A DNA stretch of 34,267 nt from Bacteriovorax sp. BSW11_IV (lineage in GTDB: Bacteria; Bdellovibrionota; Bacteriovoracia; Bacteriovoracales; Bacteriovoracaceae). This document shows, in pieces, positions 9,092-18,400 of the stretch. Each line of letters opens with the position of its first letter. Position 1 is the first letter of the stretch. A model generated the notes under the pieces. That model saw only the letters and a list, made by a program, of their open reading frames with translations, made no database searches and was not told the DNA's origin. The stretch covers positions 1 through 34,267 of the forward strand of contig NZ_AUNE01000014.1 in the NCBI RefSeq assembly GCF_000447755.1. Direction: 5' to 3'. Made by a program: the position numbers and the translations under genes.

Positions 9092-10079
9092 ATAGGTCAC
9101 AATCAAGATATAAAGAACAGGCCTTACCGATGGCCTTGACTCCGCTATTGAAAGCAAAATTGATAGAGCCACCACGCTTTCCTGAAGCAAGATCTCCCAC
9201 AAAAAAGAGGCCTTCCATTTTGGATTCAGAAAAAATATCTTCACCTTCAATAATAGTTTCTATGCCAATGGCCGATAGATATTTAGTTGGTCTCTCGGTT
9301 CCTAGCGCCGTTACAATGGCGTGAAATGGTCTTGGTTTATAGTCACCTTCAGCAAAAGAAACAAGGGGAAGTCCTTTCGTATTTTGAATTTCTTTAATAT
9401 GTGATGATGGAAGAAAGATAATTTTTTCTTCTTTGATAAGTTTAAGGGTGTTGTCGCGATTTTGATCAATCATTCGATTAAATTCACCACCACGGTAGGA
9501 TAATGTCACTTTATGCCCACGCTCACAAAGAATTTTTGCATATTCTCCTGCCGAATCTCCGCCACCAACAACTAGAACATCGGCCATTTCTTTAGAGATA
9601 TCTTGAATATCGTAAAAGATTTTTGAGGCGACTTCTTCTGCAACAGGAACTCCCAAAGTTCTTGGTGATGCCATATTTCCAATGGCCACAAAAACAGCAT
9701 CACAAAGATAATGTTCATTATTTGTGATTACGTTGAACTGACCATTTTTCAATTTAATTATTTTTTCTACTTGCTCGTGGAATTTAACGTTGAGCTCTCT
9801 TTCTTTGATGGTCGTACTAAGATAATCCATAAAATCAGACTTGGTCATATCTGTAATGCACATATCACCAATACACTCGGCCATTCTCTCTTTATAATTT
9901 GCAAGTACCGGCTTTTCATTAGGGTACTTACTTTGAATCATATGACCGACTTCTCCAGATTTTTCTAAAAGAACGATCTCACTATTTTTATATCCTCTAT
10001 TCATCGCCTCAACGGCCGTGGCAATACCCGCAGGACCTGCTCCAATGATAACAATAGGGGTTATAGGGGAATGGGACAT
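9090..10079 (-). CDS. NAD(P)/FAD-dependent oxidoreductase, thioredoxin-reductase/YpdA-like
   Basis: A 329-residue two-dinucleotide-binding-domain flavoprotein. The FAD-binding Rossmann motif is IIGAGPAG near residue 10; the NADPH-type motif VVGGGDSAGE is in the middle; GLFFVGDLASG near the end contacts FAD. No CxxC is present, so it is not a classical thioredoxin reductase. The layout matches YpdA-like disulphide reductases (bacillithiol-type in Firmicutes) or ferredoxin-NADP reductases of the TrxR fold. The ATG at 10079 has AAAGGAG 5-6 nt upstream; an in-frame GTG 6 nt earlier overlaps the SD. A 16-bp inverted repeat flanks its -10 region and SD. Confidence 0.85.
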   Translation of the reverse strand: MSHSPITPIVIIGAGPAGIATAVEAMNRGYKNSEIVLLEKSGEVGHMIQSKYPNEKPVLANYKERMAECIGDMCITDMTKSDFMDYLSTTIKERELNVKFHEQVEKIIKLKNGQFNVITNNEHYLCDAVFVAIGNMASPRTLGVPVAEEVASKIFYDIQDISKEMADVLVVGGGDSAGEYAKILCERGHKVTLSYRGGEFNRMIDQNRDNTLKLIKEEKIIFLPSSHIKEIQNTKGLPLVSFAEGDYKPRPFHAIVTALGTERPTKYLSAIGIETIIEGEDIFSESKMEGLFFVGDLASGKRGGSINFAFNSGVKAIGKACSLYLDCDL

Positions 10080-10081
10080 AA

Positions 10082-10140
10082 ACACTCCTTTAAGTTTTAT
10101 TGTTCTTATTATACAGAAAACAAACTTAAAGGAGTGTCAA
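10082..10140 (-). promoter_or_regulatory. 16-bp inverted repeat with promoter elements and SD
   Basis: ACACTCCTTTAAGTTT and its exact reverse complement occupy 10082-10097 and 10122-10137, separated by 24 nt. Read on the minus strand, the first arm begins inside a perfect TTGACA (10135-10140), the spacer holds TATAAT (10108-10113), and the second arm holds the AAAGGAG SD. The -35/-10 spacing is 21 bp, longer than usual. Either the repeat is an operator or MerR-like distorted promoter, or transcripts reading through from the HNH gene fold it and hide the SD. Confidence 0.6.
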
Positions 10141-10146
10141 TTTTTG

Positions 10147-10686
10147 TTAAGATATTGGTAAAACTTGAGGATAAAAATTATTTCTCATTTCAGCTTTAAA
10201 GCGTTTATTGGCAAGTCTTTGTAATACGTTATAGTTGTACACATACTTACGTCTCAAAAGTTTGTTATTGTTCACTTCTCTAACTAGTGCAATAAGATGA
10301 TCTGATTTTCTATAATCAGTTTCTCTTGTATAAGACTTTGCTCTATTGCAATCAGGGCAAAGCACTTGCAAGTTATCAATCATGTATTGCAAATGTGGAT
10401 AACGAGATTTGGGTTTTATGTGGTCGATGTGCATTTCATCTTCTCGTTTACCACAGCAAAGACAGCGATCGCCTTGTAGCTCGAGCACTTTCGCTCTCAA
10501 GTATTTCCAATTCGAACTATCACCATAAGAAATGTTGCCTTCTGCTCCAAATGATTTAATGGTGTCCGCATAATAACTTGTTGCGGGAATTTTTACGGGT
10601 AAGACAACAAACAGCAGAAGATAAAGAACAGTTGATAATATACCGAGGTAGCAAGTCACGGATAAAATGATACCTTGTTGATTCAT
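10147..10686 (-). CDS. Membrane-anchored HNH endonuclease-like protein
   Basis: A 179-residue protein. The start is set at the ATG at 10686 (AAGGAG just upstream); longer frames start with TTG and lack a ribosome site. Residues 7-32 are strongly hydrophobic, one membrane span. The cytosolic or periplasmic part holds an HNH domain: CLCCGK, then MHIDHIKPKSRYP, then LQVLCPDCNRAKS, the zinc-ribbon HNH arrangement with two CxxC knuckles around the catalytic DH and Asn. The C-terminal 60 residues are basic. HNH proteins cut DNA, but a membrane-tethered form is unusual. The spacing to the next gene downstream on the same strand is 67 nt. Confidence 0.8.
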   Translation of the reverse strand: MNQQGIILSVTCYLGILSTVLYLLLFVVLPVKIPATSYYADTIKSFGAEGNISYGDSSNWKYLRAKVLELQGDRCLCCGKREDEMHIDHIKPKSRYPHLQYMIDNLQVLCPDCNRAKSYTRETDYRKSDHLIALVREVNNNKLLRRKYVYNYNVLQRLANKRFKAEMRNNFYPQVLPIS

Positions 10687-10851
10687 GTTCTCTCCTTGGT
10701 CGTGTGTGTAGGTTAAGTTTTTATTCCTTAAAAACTTAATGCAAAAAATATTTCTCCTTTTAGGTTCACTGCAATGAACCCAGTTGTTTACTAAGTAAAC
10801 AGCAAGAAATATGCCAAGAATTTTCAATTTATAGAATTAAAACGCTATTAA

Positions 10852-10880
10852 ATCAGGGGATAAATGTCCCTGATCTTTTT
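10852..10880. terminator. Hairpin with T run, possible terminator
   Basis: ATCAGGG (10852-10858) pairs with CCCTGAT (10868-10874), followed on the plus strand by CTTTTT. The nearby genes run on the minus strand, where the tail is weaker, so its role for the gene ending at 10914 is uncertain. The rest of 10687-10913 shows nothing else I can name. Confidence 0.45.
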
Positions 10881-10913
10881 ACTCGGAATCATTGCGACGC
10901 CACTTTGCAATTA

Positions 10914-11354
10914 TTAATAAGTACAATCAGGTTTTTTTGCTGAAGTCTCGAAGCGCCAATTAAATTTTTCATTTGGTAGTTCTTTGTAATAAAGATCGAA
11001 AACGATAAATTTCCAATGGGTCGCACTTGCATTGAGTGAGCTCAGTGATTTTGTTTGTTGTTCACTGATTTTCATACTCACAGGGATATCGTGTTTTGTA
11101 CCTTTGCAAAAAGTTATATGGGCATCTTGCTGGCACGTTAGATTTTCAAAAGAAAATTCTCTATTTATCGGCTTAGAACCAAATCCAGCTGTGGCAAATT
11201 TGACATAAAGATTGAAGCTATTTTTAGAATTATTCACAAGATTGAACTCATTTAGGTTCCCATCTGTTGGTCTTCTGTCTCTTGAGCATTTTACATCTAA
11301 GGCCAACGTATTGATGTTCAATGAAAGCAGTGATGCGAAGAGTAAAATTTTCAT
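10914..11354 (-). CDS. Small exported protein, unknown
   Basis: A 146-residue protein with a clear signal peptide (MKILLFASLLSLNINTLA) from the ATG at 11354, which has GAGGA about 7 nt upstream. An upstream extension has no ribosome site and would bury the signal peptide. The mature part has four cysteines (VKCSRD, LTCQQD, TFCKGT and a terminal DCTY), consistent with two disulphides, and mixed beta-rich composition. No family is recognised. It is divergent from the papain-like protease gene. Confidence 0.6.
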   Translation of the reverse strand: MKILLFASLLSLNINTLALDVKCSRDRRPTDGNLNEFNLVNNSKNSFNLYVKFATAGFGSKPINREFSFENLTCQQDAHITFCKGTKHDIPVSMKISEQQTKSLSSLNASATHWKFIVFDLYYKELPNEKFNWRFETSAKKPDCTY

Positions 11355-11448
11355 GTACAAATCCTCAAAACAGACCCTTTCTATGGGGGCCGTTGTGTTT
11401 TTATGTCTTCTTAGATAGTTAACTTCATAACAACAGGATGACAATATT

Positions 11449-12282
11449 ATGAAGCAAATTATTTTTCTATTTCTCGTTGCATTATCAAATGCCGCTCTCG
11501 CTGAAGTCGTTGACCTTCAAAAATTTCAAACAGAAGTTAAAGACCAAAAAGACCGCAACACTTGTGCTTATTTTGCCGTAACCGCTTTAATGGAGTCTTC
11601 CATCAAGGCACAATTTGGACTTGATCTTGATCTCTCAGAGCAATTTCAGATTTCACATGGCAAAGAACACTATAAGCAATACTCAAATAAAGAGTACGGA
11701 AGCACTTATGAAATTTTGCTAAATTTTAGAAATCAAGGATTCTTGATAACTGAAGACCACGTACCTTATCAATTGTCATATTTTGAAAAAGGCAGACCAT
11801 GTGAGCAGTACGATCCTTTTGATGAGTCTGCGCCCGTGTTTTGTTTTTCTCATGGGCCTATTGCTTGGCAGGAGCTACCGCGCTACAGAACTGGTGGAAT
11901 CAATATCGATCATATGACAGGCCTATGGAGTCCAGGTAAAAATAGAGTGAATCTCATCGAAGATGCTCTAAGAAAAAATAGGGCGGTCGTCATCACTTTA
12001 AAAGTTTACGCGCCCCTTTGGGATTACTCTCATGTCACTTACCCAAAGGAAATTGATGAGCAATGTGCAAATGGTGAGCTCGAGTGTTATGGACACGCAA
12101 TTTTACTTACTGGCTTTGATAGTGATAAGAAGACTTTTAAATTTAAAAATAGTTGGGGGACTTCTTGGGGGGACCAAGGATATGGGACTATCGACTATGA
12201 TTATGTTTTAAACTATTCAGATATGCCTCTTTCGATCTTTTGGGATCGTATGTTAGGCGAGGTGGTTGAGAGGAAACTGTGA
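11449..12282 (+). CDS. Exported papain-family (C1) cysteine protease
   Basis: A 277-residue protein. The signal peptide ends near residue 18 (SNAALA-EVV). There is no long propeptide: the catalytic block starts at once with VKDQKDRNTCAYFAVTA, giving oxyanion Gln33 and nucleophile Cys39. YGHAILLTGFD supplies His216, and FKNSWGTSWGDQGYG supplies Asn234 and the papain C-terminal signature. All three catalytic residues are present, so it should be an active periplasmic or secreted endopeptidase. The SD AGGAT lies upstream of the ATG. The next gene, another protease-like protein, overlaps its stop by 4 nt, so the two are co-translated. Confidence 0.85.
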   Translation: MKQIIFLFLVALSNAALAEVVDLQKFQTEVKDQKDRNTCAYFAVTALMESSIKAQFGLDLDLSEQFQISHGKEHYKQYSNKEYGSTYEILLNFRNQGFLITEDHVPYQLSYFEKGRPCEQYDPFDESAPVFCFSHGPIAWQELPRYRTGGINIDHMTGLWSPGKNRVNLIEDALRKNRAVVITLKVYAPLWDYSHVTYPKEIDEQCANGELECYGHAILLTGFDSDKKTFKFKNSWGTSWGDQGYGTIDYDYVLNYSDMPLSIFWDRMLGEVVERKL

Positions 12283-13001
12283 GATATTTTTTACTTCTAT
12301 TGATCTGTACAAACACAATGGCCGCAGTCTCTTACGAGGAATATCGTTTCCTAGAGACTGTCATGCAAAAAGCTTTTTTAGAGCTTAGACCATCTGAGGA
12401 TCATTTTTTAGAAGTAAATAAACCGCCAGCGCCATCAATGAAAGACTATTGGTGGAATATAGATAATGTTCATGCTTCGTACTCTGGATACGAAGATGAA
12501 GGAAAGCGTTTTCATCATATTTTTCTTTTTGGCGGCTTCGTTCGCATGCCAGATATGACTCTAGATTCGCTGGCCATTACTGCTTGCCATGAATTGGGTC
12601 ACGGAATCGGTGGAGCACCCTTTAAGCAAAGTGGATCTTCTATGGAAGGTCAGTCAGACTACTATGCGACTAAAGAGTGTTTAAAAGTTGTGTACAAATA
12701 TATTCCACAAAAGTTTTCAATAGAAGAAATGGCCCTTGTTATTGATCCCGCAGCGAAAGAGCTATGTGACAATCAAAGCGATGATTTAAATCACTGCTAT
12801 AGAGCGATGATTGCCTTAGAGAGCGATATCTCTTTTTATCGTTATCTAGGCGAAGAAGTCTCTTTCTCACAAAGAGCGCAAGAGGTTGCTACTGAGCTTA
12901 ATGATGAAAATACTTTCTATCCAAGTGCTCAATGCCGTTTTGATACTTCAATTAATGGATTGTTAGAAAAAGAAAGACCTGCTTGTTGGTATATCAAGTA
13001 G
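12279..13001 (+). CDS. Exported HExxH zinc metalloprotease-like protein
   Basis: A 240-residue protein starting with GTG in a GTGA overlap with the upstream stop, with GAGAGGA as SD. A short signal peptide ends near residue 15 (TMAAVS). ACHELGHGIGG gives zinc ligands His104 and His108 with Glu105 as base; SMEGQSDYYATKECL offers Glu123 and Asp127, a gluzincin-like third-ligand arrangement. Cysteines in the C-terminal half could form disulphides. It is not a standard named family to me, but the pairing of both motifs supports a metallopeptidase. Joint production with the papain-like protease suggests a shared digestive role, for instance on prey or environmental protein. Confidence 0.7.
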   Translation: MRYFLLLLICTNTMAAVSYEEYRFLETVMQKAFLELRPSEDHFLEVNKPPAPSMKDYWWNIDNVHASYSGYEDEGKRFHHIFLFGGFVRMPDMTLDSLAITACHELGHGIGGAPFKQSGSSMEGQSDYYATKECLKVVYKYIPQKFSIEEMALVIDPAAKELCDNQSDDLNHCYRAMIALESDISFYRYLGEEVSFSQRAQEVATELNDENTFYPSAQCRFDTSINGLLEKERPACWYIK

Positions 13002-13007
13002 GTCTTT
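12973..13007. terminator. Terminator hairpin spanning the stop codon
   Basis: AAAGACCTGCTTG (12973-12985) pairs with CAAGTAGGTCTTT (12995-13007): 13 bp with one G-T pair and a 9-nt loop. The stop TAG is inside the 3' arm. The T-rich complement on the minus strand makes it a good terminator for the convergent gene as well. Confidence 0.8.
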
Positions 13008-13015
13008 GAATTATC

Positions 13016-13972
13016 TTATCGACATTCTGGGTGGAGAATTTCGTTTGCGTAAGGACCGTATTTTTCACTTAGACCTTCACACTTGCTTTTCTTAACAGGG
13101 CAGAAGTCAAAGTTTCTTGTAAAGATACTTTTAAACCAAAAACTATCTTTGATTTTTTCAGTCACATGTTCTTCGATTTTTGGAGTGTCATAGTAATTGC
13201 AATTAATTCCTTCATCAAAAGCAGCATCCACATATTCTTCGATATCGAATTTCTTTGCTTGCTTCCAACTACCGTTTGTACACTTTAAGTAGGGTTCAGG
13301 TTTTTTCTTTGTTAAGACATCGGGAGAAAGTGCCAGCAGGGCATTCCAAAATCTCATACCGTTAAAGTTTGCGACAAGATCGGCATTTGAATACACCCCA
13401 GTAGTGAGCATTCCAAAATATGTTCTCTCTGTTTTTTGACCCCATTGAATGGCCTTCATGATGTCGACTTTTTCACTATCAAGATAGGCCGTCTCAAAGA
13501 ATTCCCAACCTTCTACAAAAAAGTGGCCTAACTTATCAACGCCAACAATATTGCCATCAATTTTCATCGTAGAAAGGATTCCTTTCAACTTTAGTGAAAC
13601 ACCTTGCCATAAAGTCGTGTCTCTATAGATCGATTCTTCCCATGCCGTGAAAATTTTATTTTTTGAAGGCAGATTGTCCTCAAAATCAACGGCAATAGCA
13701 TGCCCAATGAAAGGAGAGCTAATGTGATCTTTTACGATATCGTAAACATCCTCGGCCTCTTCGTAATTTGTAGGACAGGCCACAGAATTAATATCAAGCT
13801 CTACAGCTGCGTGATAAAGTCTATCGTTGAATTTTTGATTGATGAATTTTGAGGCGTCAAAAACAAAGAGCTTATCTCTATGAGTAAATGAGTCAATCTC
13901 TGCTGCATTGATTGGCATCATAGATGATGAGAGGATGGCCATGGTGGCCAGTGTAAATAATCTTTTTTTCAT
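13016..13972 (-). CDS. Exported protein with DKLGHF motif, unknown
   Basis: A 318-residue protein with a signal peptide ending near MPINAAE. Motifs worth noting are VDKLGHFFVEGWEFF near residue 140 and TTGVYSNADLVANFNGMRFWN near 200, the sort of conserved His/Asp/Asn patch seen in uncharacterised membrane-associated families with DKxGH signatures. The C-terminal third has six cysteines. No enzyme family can be named. The ATG has AAGGG upstream. It follows the TolC-like gene on the same strand after 88 nt that contain a hairpin at 14001-14026, so co-transcription is uncertain. Confidence 0.6.
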   Translation of the reverse strand: MKKRLFTLATMAILSSSMMPINAAEIDSFTHRDKLFVFDASKFINQKFNDRLYHAAVELDINSVACPTNYEEAEDVYDIVKDHISSPFIGHAIAVDFEDNLPSKNKIFTAWEESIYRDTTLWQGVSLKLKGILSTMKIDGNIVGVDKLGHFFVEGWEFFETAYLDSEKVDIMKAIQWGQKTERTYFGMLTTGVYSNADLVANFNGMRFWNALLALSPDVLTKKKPEPYLKCTNGSWKQAKKFDIEEYVDAAFDEGINCNYYDTPKIEEHVTEKIKDSFWFKSIFTRNFDFCPVKKSKCEGLSEKYGPYANEILHPECR

Positions 13973-14000
13973 AACTTACCCTTTAAATTTCCCCCATAAT

Positions 14001-14026
14001 TTGCCCCAAATGAGAGAGAGGGGCAA
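14001..14026. terminator. GC-rich hairpin between the TolC-like gene and the DKLGHF gene
   Basis: TTGCCCC (14001-14007) pairs perfectly with GGGGCAA (14020-14026). No T run follows on the minus strand, so termination is uncertain; it may be a processing or attenuation structure. Confidence 0.4.
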
Positions 14027-14060
14027 CTTTTATGTAAGTCCTTCACAGGGTGTCAGCTTT

Positions 14061-15413
14061 TTAGTCAATCAGGCCATCTGTCGCTGCAAGGTACTCAATG
14101 ACAAGCTTGTTGTAGGCCATTTGCTCACTAATATAGGCCTTCTTATAGGTCGCTCTATTATTACGCGATGTAATGAGCTCCTCGAGGTCCATTCGACCAT
14201 TTTCATAGCGCTTTGTATCCTCATTCACAATACTCTCAGACAGTTCAGCTTTTTCTTTAGCGAGTTTAAGCTTTTTTTGTTTGTTAGCAATCTCAAGTTC
14301 GAGGCCTGCAAGTTCCGAGAGCATTTCTGAGATATAGTTTTGTTTTTCTAAACGAGCTTTGATGTAATTATAGTTGGCCTCTTTTTCAAGAGCATTTTGT
14401 GTCGTATCTCCAAAAGGGATATCTACGCGAAGACCAATGAGCATTTCTTCATTTTTCACCGTCGTCGCATATCTTTTTGAGTCATCCATGCTTGCGCCTG
14501 CAATGAGGCTTGCACTGATGCCGCCATTATTCTTTTCGATTTCAAGATTTACTTTGCTATTTTGTAAGCCCGTATCTTTGATTTTAAAAGATCGCAAACC
14601 TTCGAGTTCTTCTCTGGTTCTTGGAGTTTTTTTCATTTTTTTATGAAAATCAAACTCAAACTCAGGAACTTCTTTTGAAATTTCTTGGCCGATATAAGCA
14701 GAGAGGGTTTGAATGGTCTTATGATAAGCAGTCTCGCTCTCAAGAAGCTCATCTTCGCGTACGAGCATTTGCAATTTTGCTCTTTTTAAATCCGTATCCG
14801 TTGCGACACTTTTTTTCCTTTTCGCAAGGACTTGGCCATAAAGTTTTTTTGCTTCTTCAAAGATCTCTTTTGAACTTCTAAGCTCCGTGAAAAGTCTCCC
14901 TAAATCAAAATAGGCCTCAAGTCTTTCTTTTACGTAATCCTCATAACTTTCTTTGATCTGTAGGTCCATGACTTGGACTTCACTCTCTAGTAGGGACTTT
15001 TTCATTCTTGTATTTGAGCCAAGCCCGTCATTGAAAATTTTTTGCTCAAGTTCCACTTTGGTGATGGTTTCTTCTCGATCAGATAAATTATTTTGTGAGC
15101 GCGATAGGGATAGTGAAGTTCCCGATTCAATGAAGTCCTTTGAAAGACTCACAGTAGTTTGGTTTGTATTTGCGCTATCATCAAGGGCAAAACCATATTC
15201 CGTTGTTGCAGATAAGAGAAGCTCTCTTGAAGGAAGGCCCTTGTCTACATGATAATCTTTTTTAAGATTGTCATTGATGATCATTTCAAATTGCGGATCA
15301 TTCTTTTTTAAAAGATCAATATACTTAGAAATAGTTAATGTCGGTTTTTGAGCATAAACACTATTGCTAATGATTAGAAGTAAGAGTGTTTTTGTAATTA
15401 TGCTTTTTTCCAT
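14061..15413 (-). CDS. TolC-family outer membrane efflux protein
   Basis: A 450-residue protein with an N-terminal signal peptide (ending SVYAQ) and the long alternating coiled-coil helices and Leu/Ala/Glu-rich repeats of the OEP family, in two halves (about residues 130-240 and 320-440), with VSLSKDFIESGTSLSLS as likely barrel strands. The ATG at 15413 has GAGGAC upstream and overlaps the end of the RND gene by 16 nt, so the two are coupled. It should form the outer membrane exit duct for the pump. Confidence 0.85.
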   Translation of the reverse strand: MEKSIITKTLLLLIISNSVYAQKPTLTISKYIDLLKKNDPQFEMIINDNLKKDYHVDKGLPSRELLLSATTEYGFALDDSANTNQTTVSLSKDFIESGTSLSLSRSQNNLSDREETITKVELEQKIFNDGLGSNTRMKKSLLESEVQVMDLQIKESYEDYVKERLEAYFDLGRLFTELRSSKEIFEEAKKLYGQVLAKRKKSVATDTDLKRAKLQMLVREDELLESETAYHKTIQTLSAYIGQEISKEVPEFEFDFHKKMKKTPRTREELEGLRSFKIKDTGLQNSKVNLEIEKNNGGISASLIAGASMDDSKRYATTVKNEEMLIGLRVDIPFGDTTQNALEKEANYNYIKARLEKQNYISEMLSELAGLELEIANKQKKLKLAKEKAELSESIVNEDTKRYENGRMDLEELITSRNNRATYKKAYISEQMAYNKLVIEYLAATDGLID

Positions 15414-18400
15414 AAAGTCCTCAATTGTACAAAATAAGAATATAGGCATGGCACTAAAAGTAAGGTGATGAACATGGCAAATAAAAGCCCCCACGCCATA
15501 GCGAGCATCATCTCGGCAAGCATGGAATCATAGCCACCAACCCCATAGGCCGTTGGGAAAAGTCCTGTTACGGTGGTTAATGTCGTTACAACAACCGCCC
15601 TAAGTCTCGTCGCAGAAATTTTTGCAACTTGAGCAAATAGGTTTTTCTTATCACTTGTTTCTTTATAGTCTTCTTCAAGTTTATCGAGAAGAACAATAGA
15701 GTCGTTGATAACAATACCAATCATTCCGAGTGTCCCTACGACTGCAAAGAAGCCAAATTGCATCATGCCATGGGCATAAAAGCTGAAGATAACGCCCACA
15801 ATCCCAAAAGGAATAATCGTACCTATTAATAAGGGAGTAACCATAGAATTGAAAAGAAAAATAAGAAGAAAATAAATTAACCCTAGAACGAGAACAATGG
15901 AGATTCCAAAGTCTGATTGAGCCTCGCGAGAATCTTGGATTTCTCCACGGAAATTTAGGTTTGTAGACGGGGAGTGTTGAAGTATTTCTGGAAAAACTTC
16001 ATTCTCCAAAAGTTCGGCCACTTCAAGGGGAGTGATTTTTGCTCCTTCTTTAATATCTGCATAGATAAAATTGGCGCGCTTGAAATTTGTTCTTTGAATA
16101 TTTGAAGGTTTTTTCCCCTTCACGGCGTCTACGAGTTCACGCAGAGGAACAAGGTAATTACCGCTATTAGAAATATTTAAATCTAATATCGTTTCGATTT
16201 CTTTTTTGTTTTCTTCTAATGTCGTAAGTTTTACGTCAATTTCTTCATCACCTTTTCTAAGGGTATAAAGAACTGAACCCTGTATATAGGCCCTCAGTGA
16301 ACTTGAGAGTTTTGAAAAGTCTACATTCAGTCTTGTGATCTCATCTTTTTTCGGCACCATGAGGTATTCATCTTTAAGAAGTGGTTTTTCTATTTCGACG
16401 TTACTTAGGAGCTCTATTTTATCCATCTTCTCTTTGAGTTTGTTGAGAACTTCATTGCGAGTCTCATCATTATTTTCTTGAACTTCAATCGCAATAGGAC
16501 TGCCACTGCTAGAACCAAATCTACTTTTTAGAAAGCGAACTTCTGAAAAACCTGCGAGTGCCTTTGTTTGGGTCTCTAGCTCCTTGAGGTACTTATTTAG
16601 AGAAATTTTTCTTTCAGATGGGGGAGTTACTTCAACTCTAAGAGTTGCCTCATTTTCTTTAACTTCGCCACCACGTCTACTTTGTCCAATACTTGTTCTG
16701 ATTGATGTAACAATAGCGTGAGGATCTTTTAAAATAATACTCTCTACTTCAGAAACTTTCTTTGCCATCTCTAGTCTTTTTAGATTTTCTGTGGCCACGA
16801 CTTTGAGAGTGAAGTCTCTAGCTTCTTCTCTTGGAAACATGACATAACGAAGTTTTTCTTTGTAAATATACCCTGATGCCGCAAGCATAACTGCGAAGAA
16901 GATAAAAATAATACCTCTTAAGGGCAAAAGTTTAAGAAGTAATCTTTCAAACTTTACTTCCAAAACATGAATATATTTCTCTCTGAAAAGAGAAATGTAG
17001 TTCTTCTTGAAGAATTTTTTGTAGAGATCTTCTCCGGGTAATTTATGAATCATGTGAGAAGGAAGAATAAATGTTGATTCTATCAAACTTGCAAATAGCA
17101 TTAAAAAGATAACTGCGGGAATGAACTTTACGAATAAACTAAATCGCCCTGAAAAAAAGTATAGAGGGATAAAGGCCGCACAAGTTGTAAGCATACTGGC
17201 AATAATTGGTAAAATAACTCGACTCGTGCCTTCAACAGCAGACTTAGTTGGAGAGTTTCCATGGTGTTCTTCTCTTGAAATATTTTCTGCCACAATAATG
17301 GCATCGTCTACTACGATTCCAAGAACAATAATAATTGCAGCAAGGGTCATATTATTGATGGTGTAGCCCATTAGGTAACAGCCTATAAGTGTGAAGGCCA
17401 ATGAAAAAGGAATCCCCATACCAACCCAAACACCTGATCTGAAATCTAAGAAAATAAAGAGAATAGCAACAATTAGAATGAATCCGATAAGTCCGTTGGC
17501 CCCAATTAGTTCAAGTCTATTTCTCACGTCATAGGACTCGTCATCAATGAGAACCATTCCAACAGGAGAGTTGGGATTATTTTTTTGATAGCTTTCTAGA
17601 AATTTAACAATTGATTTTTGTGCGGAAATAATATCTGCAGCATTATTTTTTTTGATATTGAGAAGAATACCTTCGCGCCCTTGAATTTTTGTAATGGAAT
17701 TAGATTTTGCAAAACCTTTTTCGATAATGGCCACATCTTTCAAGTAGATTTTCTTGGCACTAAAGCTATTGCTGACAATGACTTTTTCGAGAGCTTCAAC
17801 TGTGTCTAGCTCTGATTGCAAAGTAATCTCAGTTTCGGCCTTGTCTTCCATGCTTCCAATAGGTGATCGGATATGTTGCTTTTGGATTTGATCTTTAACT
17901 TCAGCAAGAGATATTTCAAATTGCTTTAATTTCTCTGGTAGAATTTTAATATGAATTTCTGGCAAGCGGTATCCACTTTCATCAACATTACTGATCTCTT
18001 TTAAGTTGATCAGCCTATTTTTTATGGCCAGAGCATGTTTTTGAAGTAGTTCCCTAGATTTGACGGTATGTATTTCTGTATCTTTTAAATAAAGACCAAT
18101 ATCAATGATGGCCTTCTCTGAACTTTTGAATTGTCTATAGACTGGTCTTTCCACATCCATTGGAAGGTCAACCTTATCAACCGCATCTTTTACTTCTTGT
18201 ATTTTCTCAGAAAGGTTCTCAACTGTTGGCTCAAAGACCACAGAGAAGCTTGCTGAGCCAAACGAAGCACTAGCAGTCACTTCATCGAGTCCACTTAGGC
18301 CTTTAAGTTCTTCTTCAACCGGTCTTATCATAAAATGCTCAACATCTTCTGCCGCAGCTCCAGGATATGAAATGGAGATACGAACTGAGTTAAAAGAAAA

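Noticed and set aside
10687-10827. Longer TTG-started form of the HNH protein
   Set aside because: No SD at the TTG, whereas the ATG at 10686 has AAGGAG.
13908-14330. Plus-strand open frame of 140 codons
   Set aside because: It runs antisense through the signal-peptide end of one gene and the TolC-like gene, has no SD and no plausible protein pattern.
14621-14881. Plus-strand open frames inside the TolC-like gene
   Set aside because: Shadow frames of a coiled-coil gene; Phe/Leu-rich with no ribosome site.
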